Assembly (NCBI GenBank): GCA_946488855.1
Contig: CAMLWC010000009.1
Location: 1 to 42,998 of the forward strand
Length of the DNA stretch: 42,998 nt
Direction: 5' to 3'
Source of the DNA: an uncultured Mycoplasmatota bacterium
GTDB lineage: Bacteria; Bacillota_I; Bacilli_A; RF39; UBA660
The notes under the pieces were generated by a model that saw only the letters and a list, made by a program, of their open reading frames with translations, was not told the DNA's origin and ran no database searches. The translations under genes and the position numbers were made by a program. Below, one piece after another: positions 15,893 through 24,545 of the stretch; position 1 is the stretch's first letter; each line of letters begins with the position of its first letter.

Positions 15893-16783
15893 ATGATTGA
15901 TATACAAAAATTAAAAAGGTTTTTATCTAATGACTTTGATAATGCTGTTTTAGACATAAAAAAAATAGACGGAATAATAATTCCTAGTTTAGTAATTGAG
16001 GGAAAAACAAAATTAAAAGGTAAATATATTGATATATATAATGAAGAACTTATAAAAGTAAAAAAAGATGTTAAAAAGTTATGCAATTATATGTTGGAAA
16101 ATTTTCTAAGAAACCATGTAGTTATTGGAGCAAGTTATTTTACTTTAAAACAAAATTATCCTGATAGAAATTGTTTTGATATTATAACGACACAAGGAAT
16201 ATTTACTATTGCTATTTCTGGTATGAATATTAACGAAGTGTTTGCAGATTTTATAAAAAAAATAGAATTTGCTAAAAGAGAGGGGATTACAAAACAAATT
16301 GTTCAAGGAAATATGGAATTAGGAACGCAAATGTTTTTGAGTTTAAATCAAAGTAAAAAAAATGTTGTAACCGGATTAGGTGCTTATAGTTATCAAATAT
16401 TATCATTAATAAAAAATGGAAAAATAATAATTCCTAATTATGAAAAAAAATTTGTTATAAAATTTATTCAAGAATTTTTAAGAATGCATGAAATTACTGA
16501 TAATTGTTGCTTTGAAAGAGAAATAATGCGTTTAAAAGATTTTTATGAAAAAATAAAAGAACATAAAAGCAATTCATTTCTTGAAGGCGTAAAAATTAGG
16601 AGATATACAATTGATAATATAGTATTTGATTTTTATGATGATGATAAAGCATTTATTCAATTAGACTTATTAATGGAAGCTATAAGAGGTTTAAAATCAG
16701 AATTTGGTTATCAAACATTTACCGATATGATTGAAAATAAACAATTAGTAATGAAAAGATATGATTATGGAGGAAGAAAATGA
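15893..16783 (+). CDS. Unknown protein in the glycine T-box operon
   Basis: 296 residues, no family recognised. It looks cytoplasmic: no signal peptide, no membrane span. It has a mixed alpha/beta composition, with lysine-rich N-terminal and C-terminal parts and conserved-looking stretches such as NHVVIGASYFTLKQNYPD and TTQGIFTIAISG. It is not RecO, which often precedes glycyl-tRNA synthetase genes: the OB-fold start and zinc cysteines are missing. The ATG at 15893 has GGAGGA five bases before; an earlier in-frame ATG at 15881 overlaps that site and is unlikely. It overlaps glyS by four bases (ATGA) and stands under the glycine T-box, so it is made when tRNA-Gly is uncharged. Confidence 0.7.
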   Translation: MIDIQKLKRFLSNDFDNAVLDIKKIDGIIIPSLVIEGKTKLKGKYIDIYNEELIKVKKDVKKLCNYMLENFLRNHVVIGASYFTLKQNYPDRNCFDIITTQGIFTIAISGMNINEVFADFIKKIEFAKREGITKQIVQGNMELGTQMFLSLNQSKKNVVTGLGAYSYQILSLIKNGKIIIPNYEKKFVIKFIQEFLRMHEITDNCCFEREIMRLKDFYEKIKEHKSNSFLEGVKIRRYTIDNIVFDFYDDDKAFIQLDLLMEAIRGLKSEFGYQTFTDMIENKQLVMKRYDYGGRK

Positions 16784-18150
16784 ATAATTTAACGATGGAA
16801 AAATTAGTAAATCTATGTAAACAATATGGTTTTGTTTTTCAAGGTAGTGAAATCTATGGTGGATTAGCTAATACTTGGGATTATGGACCATTAGGTTCAA
16901 GATTAAAAAATAATATAAAAGATGCATGGAGAAAAAGATTTATTCAAGAAAGAATGAATAGTTATGAAATAGATGCTGATATTTTAATGCACCCAAGAGT
17001 TTGGGAAGCATCAGGTCATGTTAGTTCTTTTTCTGATCCATTACTTGACTGTAAAGAATGCAAAACGAGACATAGAGCTGATAATTTAATTGATGATTTT
17101 GATAGTAATGCTCATGCTGATAGTATGACACAAGAAGAAATGATAAATTATATTAAAGAACATAAAGTTCCATGTCCAAAATGTGGGAAATCTAATTTTA
17201 CTGATATAAGACAATTTAATTTAATGTTTCAAACTTATCGAGGTGTTACTAATGATGCTAAATCTGTTGTATATTTACGCCCAGAAAATGCACAAGGAGA
17301 ATATGTCAATTTCTTAAATGTTCAAAGAAGTATGAGAGCAAAGTTACCTTTTTCAATTGGACAAATTGGTAAAGCTTTTAGAAATGAAATAACACCAGGT
17401 AATTTTACTTTTAGAACAATTGAATTTGAACAAATGGAATTTCAAACTTTTTGTAAAGAAGGAACTGATTCAGAAACTTATAATTATTTTAAAGAATATG
17501 GTAAAAAATTCTTTATGGATTTAGGTTTGAAAGAAGAAGATTTAAGATTTCATGATCATGAAAAATTAGCTCATTACGCTAAAGAAGCTTGTGATATTGA
17601 ATATAAATTTCCATTTGGTTGGGGAGAAATAAATGGCACTCATAACAGAACTAATTTTGATTTATCTAGACATCAAGAATATAGTGGACAGTCACAAACT
17701 TATTTAGATCCTGATACAAATGAAAAATATATTCCATATATTATTGAATCAACTTATGGATTAGATAGAACTTTTTTAGCTGTTATGTTTGCTTCATATC
17801 ATGAAGATACTTTAGAAGATGGTACAACTCGTGAAGTATTAAGTTTATCACCATTTTTAGCCCCTTATAAAGTAGCTGTATTACCTTTAATTAAAAAATT
17901 ACATTCTACTAAAGCTCAAGAAGTATATACTTACTTATCTAAATATTTTATGGTTAATTATGATGAAACTGGTAATATTGGTAAAAGATATAGAAGAAAT
18001 GATGTTATTGGAACACCATTTTGTATAACAATTGATGATGATACTATTAATAATAATACTGTTACATTAAGAGATAGAGATACAATGGAACAAATAACTA
18101 TTAAATTAGATGAAGTAGTAGAATATGTAAACAAGAAACTAGAATTTTAA
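16780..18150 (+). CDS. glyS: Glycyl-tRNA synthetase, single-chain (class IIa dimer type)
   Basis: 456 residues. It opens MEKLVNLCKQYGFVFQGSEIYGG, the mark of the eukaryote/Bacillus-like homodimeric GlyRS. A zinc-type pair CKEC...CPKCG lies near residues 90-135. Motif 2 is in FRNEITPGNFTFRTIEFEQMEF, and motif 3 is ESTYGLDRTFLAVMF. The C-terminal anticodon-binding domain contains APYKVAVLPLIKK and DETGNIGKRYRRNDVIGTPFCITID. It charges tRNA-Gly, and transcription is governed by the upstream glycine T-box. Its terminator overlaps the stop codon. Confidence 0.97.
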   Translation: MNNLTMEKLVNLCKQYGFVFQGSEIYGGLANTWDYGPLGSRLKNNIKDAWRKRFIQERMNSYEIDADILMHPRVWEASGHVSSFSDPLLDCKECKTRHRADNLIDDFDSNAHADSMTQEEMINYIKEHKVPCPKCGKSNFTDIRQFNLMFQTYRGVTNDAKSVVYLRPENAQGEYVNFLNVQRSMRAKLPFSIGQIGKAFRNEITPGNFTFRTIEFEQMEFQTFCKEGTDSETYNYFKEYGKKFFMDLGLKEEDLRFHDHEKLAHYAKEACDIEYKFPFGWGEINGTHNRTNFDLSRHQEYSGQSQTYLDPDTNEKYIPYIIESTYGLDRTFLAVMFASYHEDTLEDGTTREVLSLSPFLAPYKVAVLPLIKKLHSTKAQEVYTYLSKYFMVNYDETGNIGKRYRRNDVIGTPFCITIDDDTINNNTVTLRDRDTMEQITIKLDEVVEYVNKKLEF

Positions 18151-18166
18151 TATTTTAGTTTTTTTA
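18136..18166 (+). terminator. Terminator of glyS across its stop codon
   Basis: AAACTAGAAT (18136-18145), loop TTTAAT containing the stop, ATTTTAGTTT (18152-18161), then T tract. Ten base pairs with one G-U. Confidence 0.7.
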
Positions 18167-18176
18167 ATAAATAATG

Positions 18177-18205
18177 TTCACTTTTTAATTTTTTTATGAT
18201 AAAAT
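18177..18205 (+). promoter_or_regulatory. Probable promoter of sepF-divIVA
   Basis: TTCACT at 18177-18182, 17 bases, TAAAAT at 18200-18205. The boxes are moderate but the spacing and position fit. Confidence 0.5.
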
Positions 18206-18249
18206 TAATATAGTATGTGCAGTGTATGCATCAAGGAGGAAAAAAGGGT

Positions 18250-18654
18250 ATGAATTTAAAAAAATGGTTTTCAACAGATGAAAATGACATATTAACAGAT
18301 AGTTCAAATGATCAATATTATAATATTAAATCAAGTGAAGCAATAGCAGAAGATGGAAGTACAAAATTAGTTTTATTAGAACCAAGAGCTTTTTCAGAAG
18401 CACAACAAATTGCTGATCAATTAAAAAGTAGAAATACAGTTGTTGTTAATTTGAAAAGAGTTACATCAGATCAAGCAAAAAGAATAGTAGACTTTTTAAG
18501 TGGAACTATTTATGCTATTGGAGGTTCTTTACAAAAAGTAGGTGGGGGAATATTTTTATGTACACCTAATAATGTTAAAGTAAATGGAAAAATAACTGAT
18601 GATAATGAAGGTAAAGAAATACACGATAATGGTGATATTAATATAGAGTGGTAA
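18250..18654 (+). CDS. sepF: Cell division protein SepF
   Basis: 134 residues. The N-terminal MNLKKWF is the membrane-binding amphipathic start. An acidic linker follows, then the SepF core: [59 protein letters not shown]. SepF anchors FtsZ to the membrane and makes curved polymers at the septum. The ATG at 18250 follows AAGGAGGA by nine bases; an in-frame ATG at 18217 lies before that ribosome site and is not used. It stands 24 bases before divIVA, in the order seen at the end of the division cluster of Bacillota, but without the usual ylmG and ylmH between them. Confidence 0.95.
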   Translation: MNLKKWFSTDENDILTDSSNDQYYNIKSSEAIAEDGSTKLVLLEPRAFSEAQQIADQLKSRNTVVVNLKRVTSDQAKRIVDFLSGTIYAIGGSLQKVGGGIFLCTPNNVKVNGKITDDNEGKEIHDNGDINIEW

Positions 18655-18678
18655 ATATACTTATTTTGAGGTGAAGTT

Positions 18679-19179
18679 ATGGAAAAGTTCAGCCGAGTAT
18701 TAAGAGGTTATGATCCTGAAGAAGTAAATGACTTTCTTGATAAAGTAATAGCTAAAGTAGAAGCAATGGTTAAAGAATTAGAAGAAAAAGATAAAAAAAT
18801 AAATGAACTTACAAAATTAAATCAAGATGATAAACAACAAATATCTGATTTAAAAAAATTAGAACAAGAAAATTTAAATTTAACTAGTAAAATTGCTCAA
18901 TTTGAAAGAATGGAAGATAATTTAAAAAAAGCTATTTTGATGGCTGAGAAAACTTCTGAACAAATTAAGTTGACAGCTTATCAAGAAAGAGATATAATAA
19001 TTAGCGATGCGAAGAAAAATGCTAATAGAATAGTAAATGAAGCATTATTAAAAGCTGAAACTATCGAAAAGGAATCTGATATGTTAAGAAGAAATATGAT
19101 AGTTTTTAAAAGAAGATTAAAAGATGCTTTGTCAACACAAGTTGAATTAATTGAAGATATTGAAAAAATAGAGATATAG
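18679..19179 (+). CDS. divIVA: DivIVA-family polar/septal coiled-coil protein
   Basis: 166 residues. The N-terminal lipid-binding module FSRVLRGYDPEEVNDFLDKVI is diagnostic, with F and R near the tip that touches the membrane. It is followed by a long coiled coil (about 25-75) and a second helical region (about 85-165). DivIVA gathers at strongly curved membrane, at septa and poles, and positions division or sporulation factors. It is cotranscribed with sepF. The isoleucine T-box and ileS come directly after, as in Bacillus. Confidence 0.93.
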   Translation: MEKFSRVLRGYDPEEVNDFLDKVIAKVEAMVKELEEKDKKINELTKLNQDDKQQISDLKKLEQENLNLTSKIAQFERMEDNLKKAILMAEKTSEQIKLTAYQERDIIISDAKKNANRIVNEALLKAETIEKESDMLRRNMIVFKRRLKDALSTQVELIEDIEKIEI

Positions 19180-19385
19180 CAGATGAAAAAGACGATATAT
19201 TAAATTTATTTGATAGAGAGTTAGTGGTTGGTGAAAACTAATAAATGATTAATATATAGATCACTTTGGATGCTTTTTATGGATAAGATAAAAACGGTAA
19301 CGCGTTATAGTTAATAAGTTAAAAAAAGGTGGTACCGCGGATATATTCGCCCTTTATGGTATCATCTTTTTTATATATATTACAG
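19180..19385 (+). ncRNA. T-box riboswitch, isoleucine-specific
   Basis: A full-size leader. The Stem I apical region GAGAGTTAGTGGTTGGTGAAAA starts near 19216 and is a classical T-box feature. An ATC triplet followed by A (19260-19262) is the likely specifier for isoleucine. The T-box core AAAGGTGGTACCGCGG starts near 19325, and its TGGT (19330-19333) fits a tRNA with A at position 73, as in tRNA-Ile. The terminator pairs 19321-19336 with 19358-19372 (two G-U pairs) and ends in T. Uncharged tRNA-Ile should allow read-through into ileS. Confidence 0.9.
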
Positions 19386-19395
19386 GAGGTATATT

Positions 19396-22300
19396 ATGGA
19401 ATTTAAAGAATTAAACAAAAAACAAATTAATGAAGCAGAAAGTGAAGTGTTATCTTTTTGGAAAGAAAATAATATTTTTGAAAAATCTATTGAAAATAGA
19501 AAAGATAAAAAAGATTATGTTTTTTATGATGGACCAATTTATGCTAATGCAAAACCTGGAATACATCATGTTTTTGCTAAAACAATTAAAGATTCATTTA
19601 CTAAATATAAAACTATGCAAGGATATCGAGTATTAAGGAAAATTGGACTTGATACTCATGGATTACCAATTGAAGTTAATGTTGAAAAGAAATTAGGTTT
19701 CAAAAACAAATCAGATATTGAAAATTTTGGTATTGAAAATTTTTGTAAAGAATGTAATAAAGAAACTGCTACTAATATTAATGAAGTAAAGAAAATAACT
19801 GATATGATGGGGCAATTTATTGATTGTGATCATCCTTATGTTACTTGTGATAATGAGTATATTGAATCTGAATGGTGGATTATTAAAGAAATGGATAAAA
19901 AAGGTTTAATATATTATGGCAATAAAGTATTACCTTATTGTCCTAGATGTGGCACTGAATTATCTAGTAATGAAGTAGCGCAAGGTTATCAACAAGATCC
20001 AGTTAATACTGTTATTGTTCCTTTTAAGAAAGTTGATGAAGATGTTTATTTTTTAGTATGGACAACAACACCTTGGACTTTAATGGCTAATGTAGCTATT
20101 TGTGTTAATCCAGATTTAACTTATTTAAAAGTAGAAAGTCAAGGTTATAAATTTATTTTATGTGAATCTTTAGCAGATAAAGTATTAGGTGAAGATTATA
20201 AAATATTAGAAAAATATAAGGGTAGTGATTTACAAGGTATCAAATACGAACAATTATTACCATTTGTCAAAGTAGAAGGTAAAGCATTTGAAGTTATTGC
20301 TGATAGTTATGTAACTGATTCTGATGGTACTGGTATTGTTCATATTGCTCCTGCTTATGGTGTTGATGATAATAGAGTATGTAAAGAAAAAGGTATTTCT
20401 TTTGTTAATCCTGTTGGTAAAGATGGCTGTTATTTAGAAGGACCTTGGAAAGGGAGATTAGTAACTGATTCTGATTTAGAAATTGAAATTATTAAATATT
20501 TAAAAGAAAACGATAAATTATTTAAGAAAATTAAAATAGTTCACGATTACCCACATTGTTGGAGATGTAAAAGTCCTTTAATTTATTATGCTAAACCAGC
20601 ATGGTATGTAGAAACTACTAAATATAAAGATAAAATAATCGAAGCAAATAAAAAAGTAAATTGGTATCCTGATTATATTGGTGAAAAGAGATTTGCTAAT
20701 TGGTTAGAAAATATGGTCGATTGGGGAATTTCAAGAAATAGATATTGGGGTTGTCCAATGCCTATATGGACTTGTGAATGTGGTCATAAAGAAGTAATTG
20801 GCTCATTAGATGAATTGCAAGAAAAAATAATCGAAGATGTTAATGTTAAAAATATAGAATTACATCGTCCTTATGTTGATGAATTACATATTAAATGTAG
20901 CAAATGTGGTAAAATTATGGATAGGGTAAAAGATGTTATGGATGTATGGTTTGATTCAGGTGCTATGCCTTATGCACAATTCCATTATCCATTTGAGAAT
21001 AAAGAATTGTTTGAATCACAATTTCCAGCTGATTTTATTGCTGAAGGCGTAGATCAAACAAGAGGATGGTTCTATGTATTATTAGTTATATCGACTATTA
21101 TATCAGGAGAATCAAGTTTTAAAAATGTTGTAGTTAATGATATGATGTTAGATGCTTACGGTAAAAAAATGAGTAAATCAACTGGTAATATTATTGATCC
21201 TACTGAAATAATGACTAAATATGGAGCTGATACAGTAAGATATTATATGTTATATGCATCTCCTGTTTGGACACCTTTAAAATTTGATGAAACAGGATTA
21301 AAAGAAATATATTCTAAATATATATCAACATTTAAAAATGCTTATTCATTCTTTGAAATGTATGCTAATGCTGATCATATCGATCCAAGAGAATATCATA
21401 TTGAAGAAAGTAAAAGAGAATTAATTGATAGATGGTTATTATCTAAATTAAATAAATTAATTAAAAATGTAACTTCAGCTTATGAAGAATACGATTTAAA
21501 TAAAGTTGCAAGATTAATAGTACCATTTTTAAATGATGATTTATCAAATTGGTATATTAGAAGTAATAGAAGAAGATTCTGGGATAGTGAATTATCTGAA
21601 TCTAAAAAAGCTGTTTATTTAACAACTTATGAAGTATTAGTAACATTATGTAAGTTATGTGCTCCTATAACACCTTTCTTAACTGAAGAAATATATCAAA
21701 AATTAACCGGTGAAGAATCAATTCATTTAGCAAATTTCCCTAAATATAATGAAAAATTAATTGATGAACAAATAGAAGAACAAATGGATTTGGTAAGAGA
21801 TATTTGTTCATTAGGTAGATTTGCTCGTGAAGAAGCTAATATTAAAGTAAGACAACCAATATCACATTTAATTTTACCTAAAAATGATGAAAAAATTATT
21901 GGTAATTTAATATCTATTATTGAAGAAGAATTAAACGTTAAAGAAATAATCTTTAAAGAAGATATGAGTGAATATTTAGATTATATTGTAAAACCTAACT
22001 TTAAAGTTTTAGGTAAGACTTTGGGACCTAAAATAAAAGAATTACAAGATAAATTAATTAAACTATCAAGTAAAGACATTAATTTATTACAAAGCGATGG
22101 ATTAACTATTCAATTAGGCAATGAAAATTTTGAATTAACTAATGAAATGGTATTAATTTCTTTAAAACAAAAAGAAGGTTATGCATCAAGCTCAAATAAT
22201 AAAACTTGCGTTGTATTAAATACTGAATTAACGGAAGATTTAATATTAGAAGGTTTAGCTCGTGAATTTGTTCGTAAAGTTCAAAGTTTAAGAAAAGAAG

Positions 22301-22491
22301 CTGACTTTGTTATAACTGATCATATTAAAGTTATTTATCATGGAAGTAATAAGATTAATCAAATGTTAGATAAATATTATGATTATGTTATGGGTGAAGT
22401 TTTAGGTGATGAATTAATTAAAGATGATACTTTAACATTTGATGATAAATTAAATGATGAAGATGTTGTTATTAAAGTAGAAAAGAATTAA
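19396..22491 (+). CDS. ileS: Isoleucyl-tRNA synthetase, type 2 (eukaryote-like) with GIHH signature
   Basis: 1031 residues. It belongs to the IleRS2 group by GLDTHGLPIEVNVEKKLG, by DWGISRNRYWGCPMPIW, and by its long C-terminus. The KMSKS loop is intact at 591-595. The class I HIGH motif reads G55-I56-H57-H58, so first and third positions are swapped against HxGH. Editing-domain sequences (TTTPWTLMANVAIC, GTGIVHIAPAYGVDD) are present, as are CPRCG and CSKCG pairs. It charges and proofreads tRNA-Ile. IleRS2 enzymes are naturally mupirocin-tolerant. The start follows CAGGAGGT; control is by the T-box upstream. Confidence 0.96.
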   Translation: MEFKELNKKQINEAESEVLSFWKENNIFEKSIENRKDKKDYVFYDGPIYANAKPGIHHVFAKTIKDSFTKYKTMQGYRVLRKIGLDTHGLPIEVNVEKKLGFKNKSDIENFGIENFCKECNKETATNINEVKKITDMMGQFIDCDHPYVTCDNEYIESEWWIIKEMDKKGLIYYGNKVLPYCPRCGTELSSNEVAQGYQQDPVNTVIVPFKKVDEDVYFLVWTTTPWTLMANVAICVNPDLTYLKVESQGYKFILCESLADKVLGEDYKILEKYKGSDLQGIKYEQLLPFVKVEGKAFEVIADSYVTDSDGTGIVHIAPAYGVDDNRVCKEKGISFVNPVGKDGCYLEGPWKGRLVTDSDLEIEIIKYLKENDKLFKKIKIVHDYPHCWRCKSPLIYYAKPAWYVETTKYKDKIIEANKKVNWYPDYIGEKRFANWLENMVDWGISRNRYWGCPMPIWTCECGHKEVIGSLDELQEKIIEDVNVKNIELHRPYVDELHIKCSKCGKIMDRVKDVMDVWFDSGAMPYAQFHYPFENKELFESQFPADFIAEGVDQTRGWFYVLLVISTIISGESSFKNVVVNDMMLDAYGKKMSKSTGNIIDPTEIMTKYGADTVRYYMLYASPVWTPLKFDETGLKEIYSKYISTFKNAYSFFEMYANADHIDPREYHIEESKRELIDRWLLSKLNKLIKNVTSAYEEYDLNKVARLIVPFLNDDLSNWYIRSNRRRFWDSELSESKKAVYLTTYEVLVTLCKLCAPITPFLTEEIYQKLTGEESIHLANFPKYNEKLIDEQIEEQMDLVRDICSLGRFAREEANIKVRQPISHLILPKNDEKIIGNLISIIEEELNVKEIIFKEDMSEYLDYIVKPNFKVLGKTLGPKIKELQDKLIKLSSKDINLLQSDGLTIQLGNENFELTNEMVLISLKQKEGYASSSNNKTCVVLNTELTEDLILEGLAREFVRKVQSLRKEADFVITDHIKVIYHGSNKINQMLDKYYDYVMGEVLGDELIKDDTLTFDDKLNDEDVVIKVEKN

Positions 22492-22517
22492 TCGAAAAGA
22501 ATTAATTCTTTTCTTTT
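22480..22517 (+). terminator. Terminator of ileS across its stop codon
   Basis: Bases 22480-22491, which include the stop codon, pair perfectly over 12 bp with 22502-22513 around a 10-base loop, and a T-rich stretch follows. The inner part is also a perfect 20-bp palindrome from 22494. Confidence 0.75.
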
Positions 22518-22530
22518 ATTTATATTAAAA

Positions 22531-22558
22531 TTGACAAAAAAATTAAATTTAATATAAT
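22531..22558 (+). promoter_or_regulatory. Consensus SigA promoter of the transglutaminase-like gene
   Basis: TTGACA at 22531-22536, 16 bases, TATAAT at 22553-22558: both boxes match the consensus fully. Confidence 0.85.
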
Positions 22559-22580
22559 TATATTTAGGAGGCGAAATTTT

Positions 22581-23525
22581 ATGAATTTACATATAGGACA
22601 AAATGTTATACCATCATTAAATTTTATAATGTCATCAATTCCAGATGATTTAACAGATTTAGAAAAAGTTCGTTATATTTATATAAATTTAGGAAAAATA
22701 TTTTGCTATGATTATCGGATAATACTTGATGAAAGTGTAGTGAATGAAAAAATTGATTATGAAAGTAATGAAATTGGACGATATAAAACTTGTTATCAAA
22801 TAAGTGAAATTCTTTCTACTTTTATAAATGGATTAATTCCAACTTGCAAAGCTAAAGTTATTGAAAGAACTATACCAGGTAGAAGATTTAATAATGAACA
22901 TGTGGCAACTGAAGTGGAATTTAAAGATGGTTTAAAAATAATACTTGATTTAACGCTTGACTTAGCTAATATTCAAGGTGGCTTGAAAACTAAAGAATTT
23001 GGTTATTCATCTAATAGTAAAAATGAGTATGATATTATTTCGTTAAGAGAATGTGCTGAAATGGATAAAAAATTAGGATTTATAACAGAAAAATATACTG
23101 ATGATTATATTGATGAATTTGTAGATTCAATAAATAATTTTGACTTTAAAGATAAAACACCAATTGAAAAATTAGAATATAAAATTTTAAAAGCTAAAGA
23201 ATTATTTGCTAAAGATTTTAAAGGTGCTCACGAAGCTACAAGATATATTTATATTTTATTAAATAAAATTTTATCACCACAGGAATTAAGTTGTCTTAAA
23301 CAATATAATTTATCATATAGCAATTCTATTGAATTTAATTTAATGGCAATTTATGCGTTTGATGATTATGGACTATATTATGGTTTTTCAAATGAATTAG
23401 GTTTTATTAAAGTTAATTCCACAATTATATCAAATTTATTAAAAAATGGTTGGAAAACTAATAGCAAATCTATTCAAGAAATATTTGATAAACCAGAACA
23501 AGACAAAAGTAATATCCAAAAATGA
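22581..23525 (+). CDS. Transglutaminase-like cysteine protein
   Basis: 314 residues, no signal peptide or membrane span, so cytoplasmic unless exported by another route. A Cys-His-Asp order like that of the transglutaminase/papain-like fold can be read: Cys71 in YKTCYQISEIL at a helix start, His107 in NNEHVATEVEF, Asp123 in IILDLTLDL, with the spacing of the transglutaminase core. The opening DLTDLEKVRYIYINLGKIFCYD is also usual for such domains. The C-terminal half (about 195-300) is unassigned. Substrate and role are unknown. It is monocistronic, behind a very strong promoter. Confidence 0.55.
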   Translation: MNLHIGQNVIPSLNFIMSSIPDDLTDLEKVRYIYINLGKIFCYDYRIILDESVVNEKIDYESNEIGRYKTCYQISEILSTFINGLIPTCKAKVIERTIPGRRFNNEHVATEVEFKDGLKIILDLTLDLANIQGGLKTKEFGYSSNSKNEYDIISLRECAEMDKKLGFITEKYTDDYIDEFVDSINNFDFKDKTPIEKLEYKILKAKELFAKDFKGAHEATRYIYILLNKILSPQELSCLKQYNLSYSNSIEFNLMAIYAFDDYGLYYGFSNELGFIKVNSTIISNLLKNGWKTNSKSIQEIFDKPEQDKSNIQK

Positions 23526-23612
23526 TAAAATTATTAAGTACATATTAAAGATGAAGTAGAAAAGGTATAAGATTAATCTCTTATATTTTTTTAGATGTAT
23601 TAAAACCGACAA

Positions 23613-23641
23613 TTGACATACAAACATTTGTATTGTACGAT
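23613..23641 (+). promoter_or_regulatory. Promoter with an inverted repeat in its spacer, before the BRO-like gene
   Basis: TTGACA at 23613-23618, 17 bases, TACGAT at 23636-23641. Within the spacer lies ATACAAA-CA-TTTGTAT (23618-23633), a perfect 7-bp inverted repeat, a likely operator for a repressor. Confidence 0.65.
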
Positions 23642-23669
23642 ATGCTTGTAGGAGTTTAGAAGGAGGAAT

Positions 23670-24512
23670 ATGAAACAAGATAAAACATATTTAATTAATA
23701 AAATATTTAATAACGAAAATATTAGAACAGTTTGGGATAAAGATTCCGAAAAATATTATATCAGTGTGGTTGATATTGTAGGTATTTTATCAGAAAGTAA
23801 AGATGGAAGAAAATACTGGAATAAATTAAAACAAAGATTAAAAGAAGAAGGAAATGAAACGGTGACAAATTGTCACCAGTTGAAATTGAAAGCCCAAGAT
23901 GGTAAATATCGTTTGACTGATGTCGTAGACATTGAAGGAATGTTTAGAATAATCGAATCAATACCAAGTAAAAATGCCGAACCAGTGAAACTTTGGTTAG
24001 CTAAATTAGGTAGTGAAAGAATTGATGAAGTATTTGATCCTTCTATTGGTATTCAAAGATTAATAGATTTGTATCGTTCTAAAGGTTATGATGAATTATG
24101 GATAGCTAAGCGAATAAAAGGAATTCAACAAAGAAAAAGTTTAACTGATGTATGGAAAGACAATGGAATTACTGAAAACTATGAATATGGTATTTTAACG
24201 AATGAAATATATAAAAGTTGGTCAGGTATGACTGCTAAAGAGTACAAGGGATTAAGAAAAGAATCTTTAAGGGATAATATGGATAGTATCGAAGTAACAT
24301 TAGCTGATTTAGGTGAAGAGGCAACTAAAAGATTAGCTAATAAACAAAAACCTCAAGGATTAAAAAACAATATTAAAGTAGCTAAAATAGGTGGTAATGT
24401 GGCTAAAGTTGCTCGCGATGAATTAGAAAAACAATTAGGAGAAACTGTTATATCTAAAGATAATTATTTAGGTTATGAATATAAAAATGAAAAATTAATC
24501 GAAAATAAGTAA
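23670..24512 (+). CDS. BRO-N / antirepressor-like protein
   Basis: 280 residues. The N-terminal half has the BRO-N style strand-helix pattern (IRTVWDKDSEKYYISVVDIVGILSE, then KYWNKLKQRLKEEG). It continues with the block VTNCHQLKLKA, DVVDIEGMFRIIESIPS and AEPVKLWLAKLGSERIDE that is common to a widespread prophage-antirepressor/BRO-like group. The C-terminal part has SWSGMTAKEYKGLRKESLRDNM and a basic tail. Such proteins are DNA-binding and often come with prophages, but no integrase or phage gene is near. The promoter contains an inverted repeat, suggesting self-control. The start follows AGAAGGAGGAAT. Confidence 0.75.
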   Translation: MKQDKTYLINKIFNNENIRTVWDKDSEKYYISVVDIVGILSESKDGRKYWNKLKQRLKEEGNETVTNCHQLKLKAQDGKYRLTDVVDIEGMFRIIESIPSKNAEPVKLWLAKLGSERIDEVFDPSIGIQRLIDLYRSKGYDELWIAKRIKGIQQRKSLTDVWKDNGITENYEYGILTNEIYKSWSGMTAKEYKGLRKESLRDNMDSIEVTLADLGEEATKRLANKQKPQGLKNNIKVAKIGGNVAKVARDELEKQLGETVISKDNYLGYEYKNEKLIENK

Positions 24513-24545
24513 TTTATATGGTACAATAGTAATAGGTGTTTAAAT

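Noticed and set aside
15893-16783. Gene before glyS taken as recO
   Set aside because: The position suggested it, but the protein has neither the RecO N-terminal OB-fold start nor its zinc cysteines, and it is longer.
23670-24512. Prophage remnant around the BRO-like gene
   Set aside because: Neighbouring genes are a transglutaminase-like and a SanA-like chromosomal gene; no integrase, terminase, capsid gene or attachment repeats were seen.
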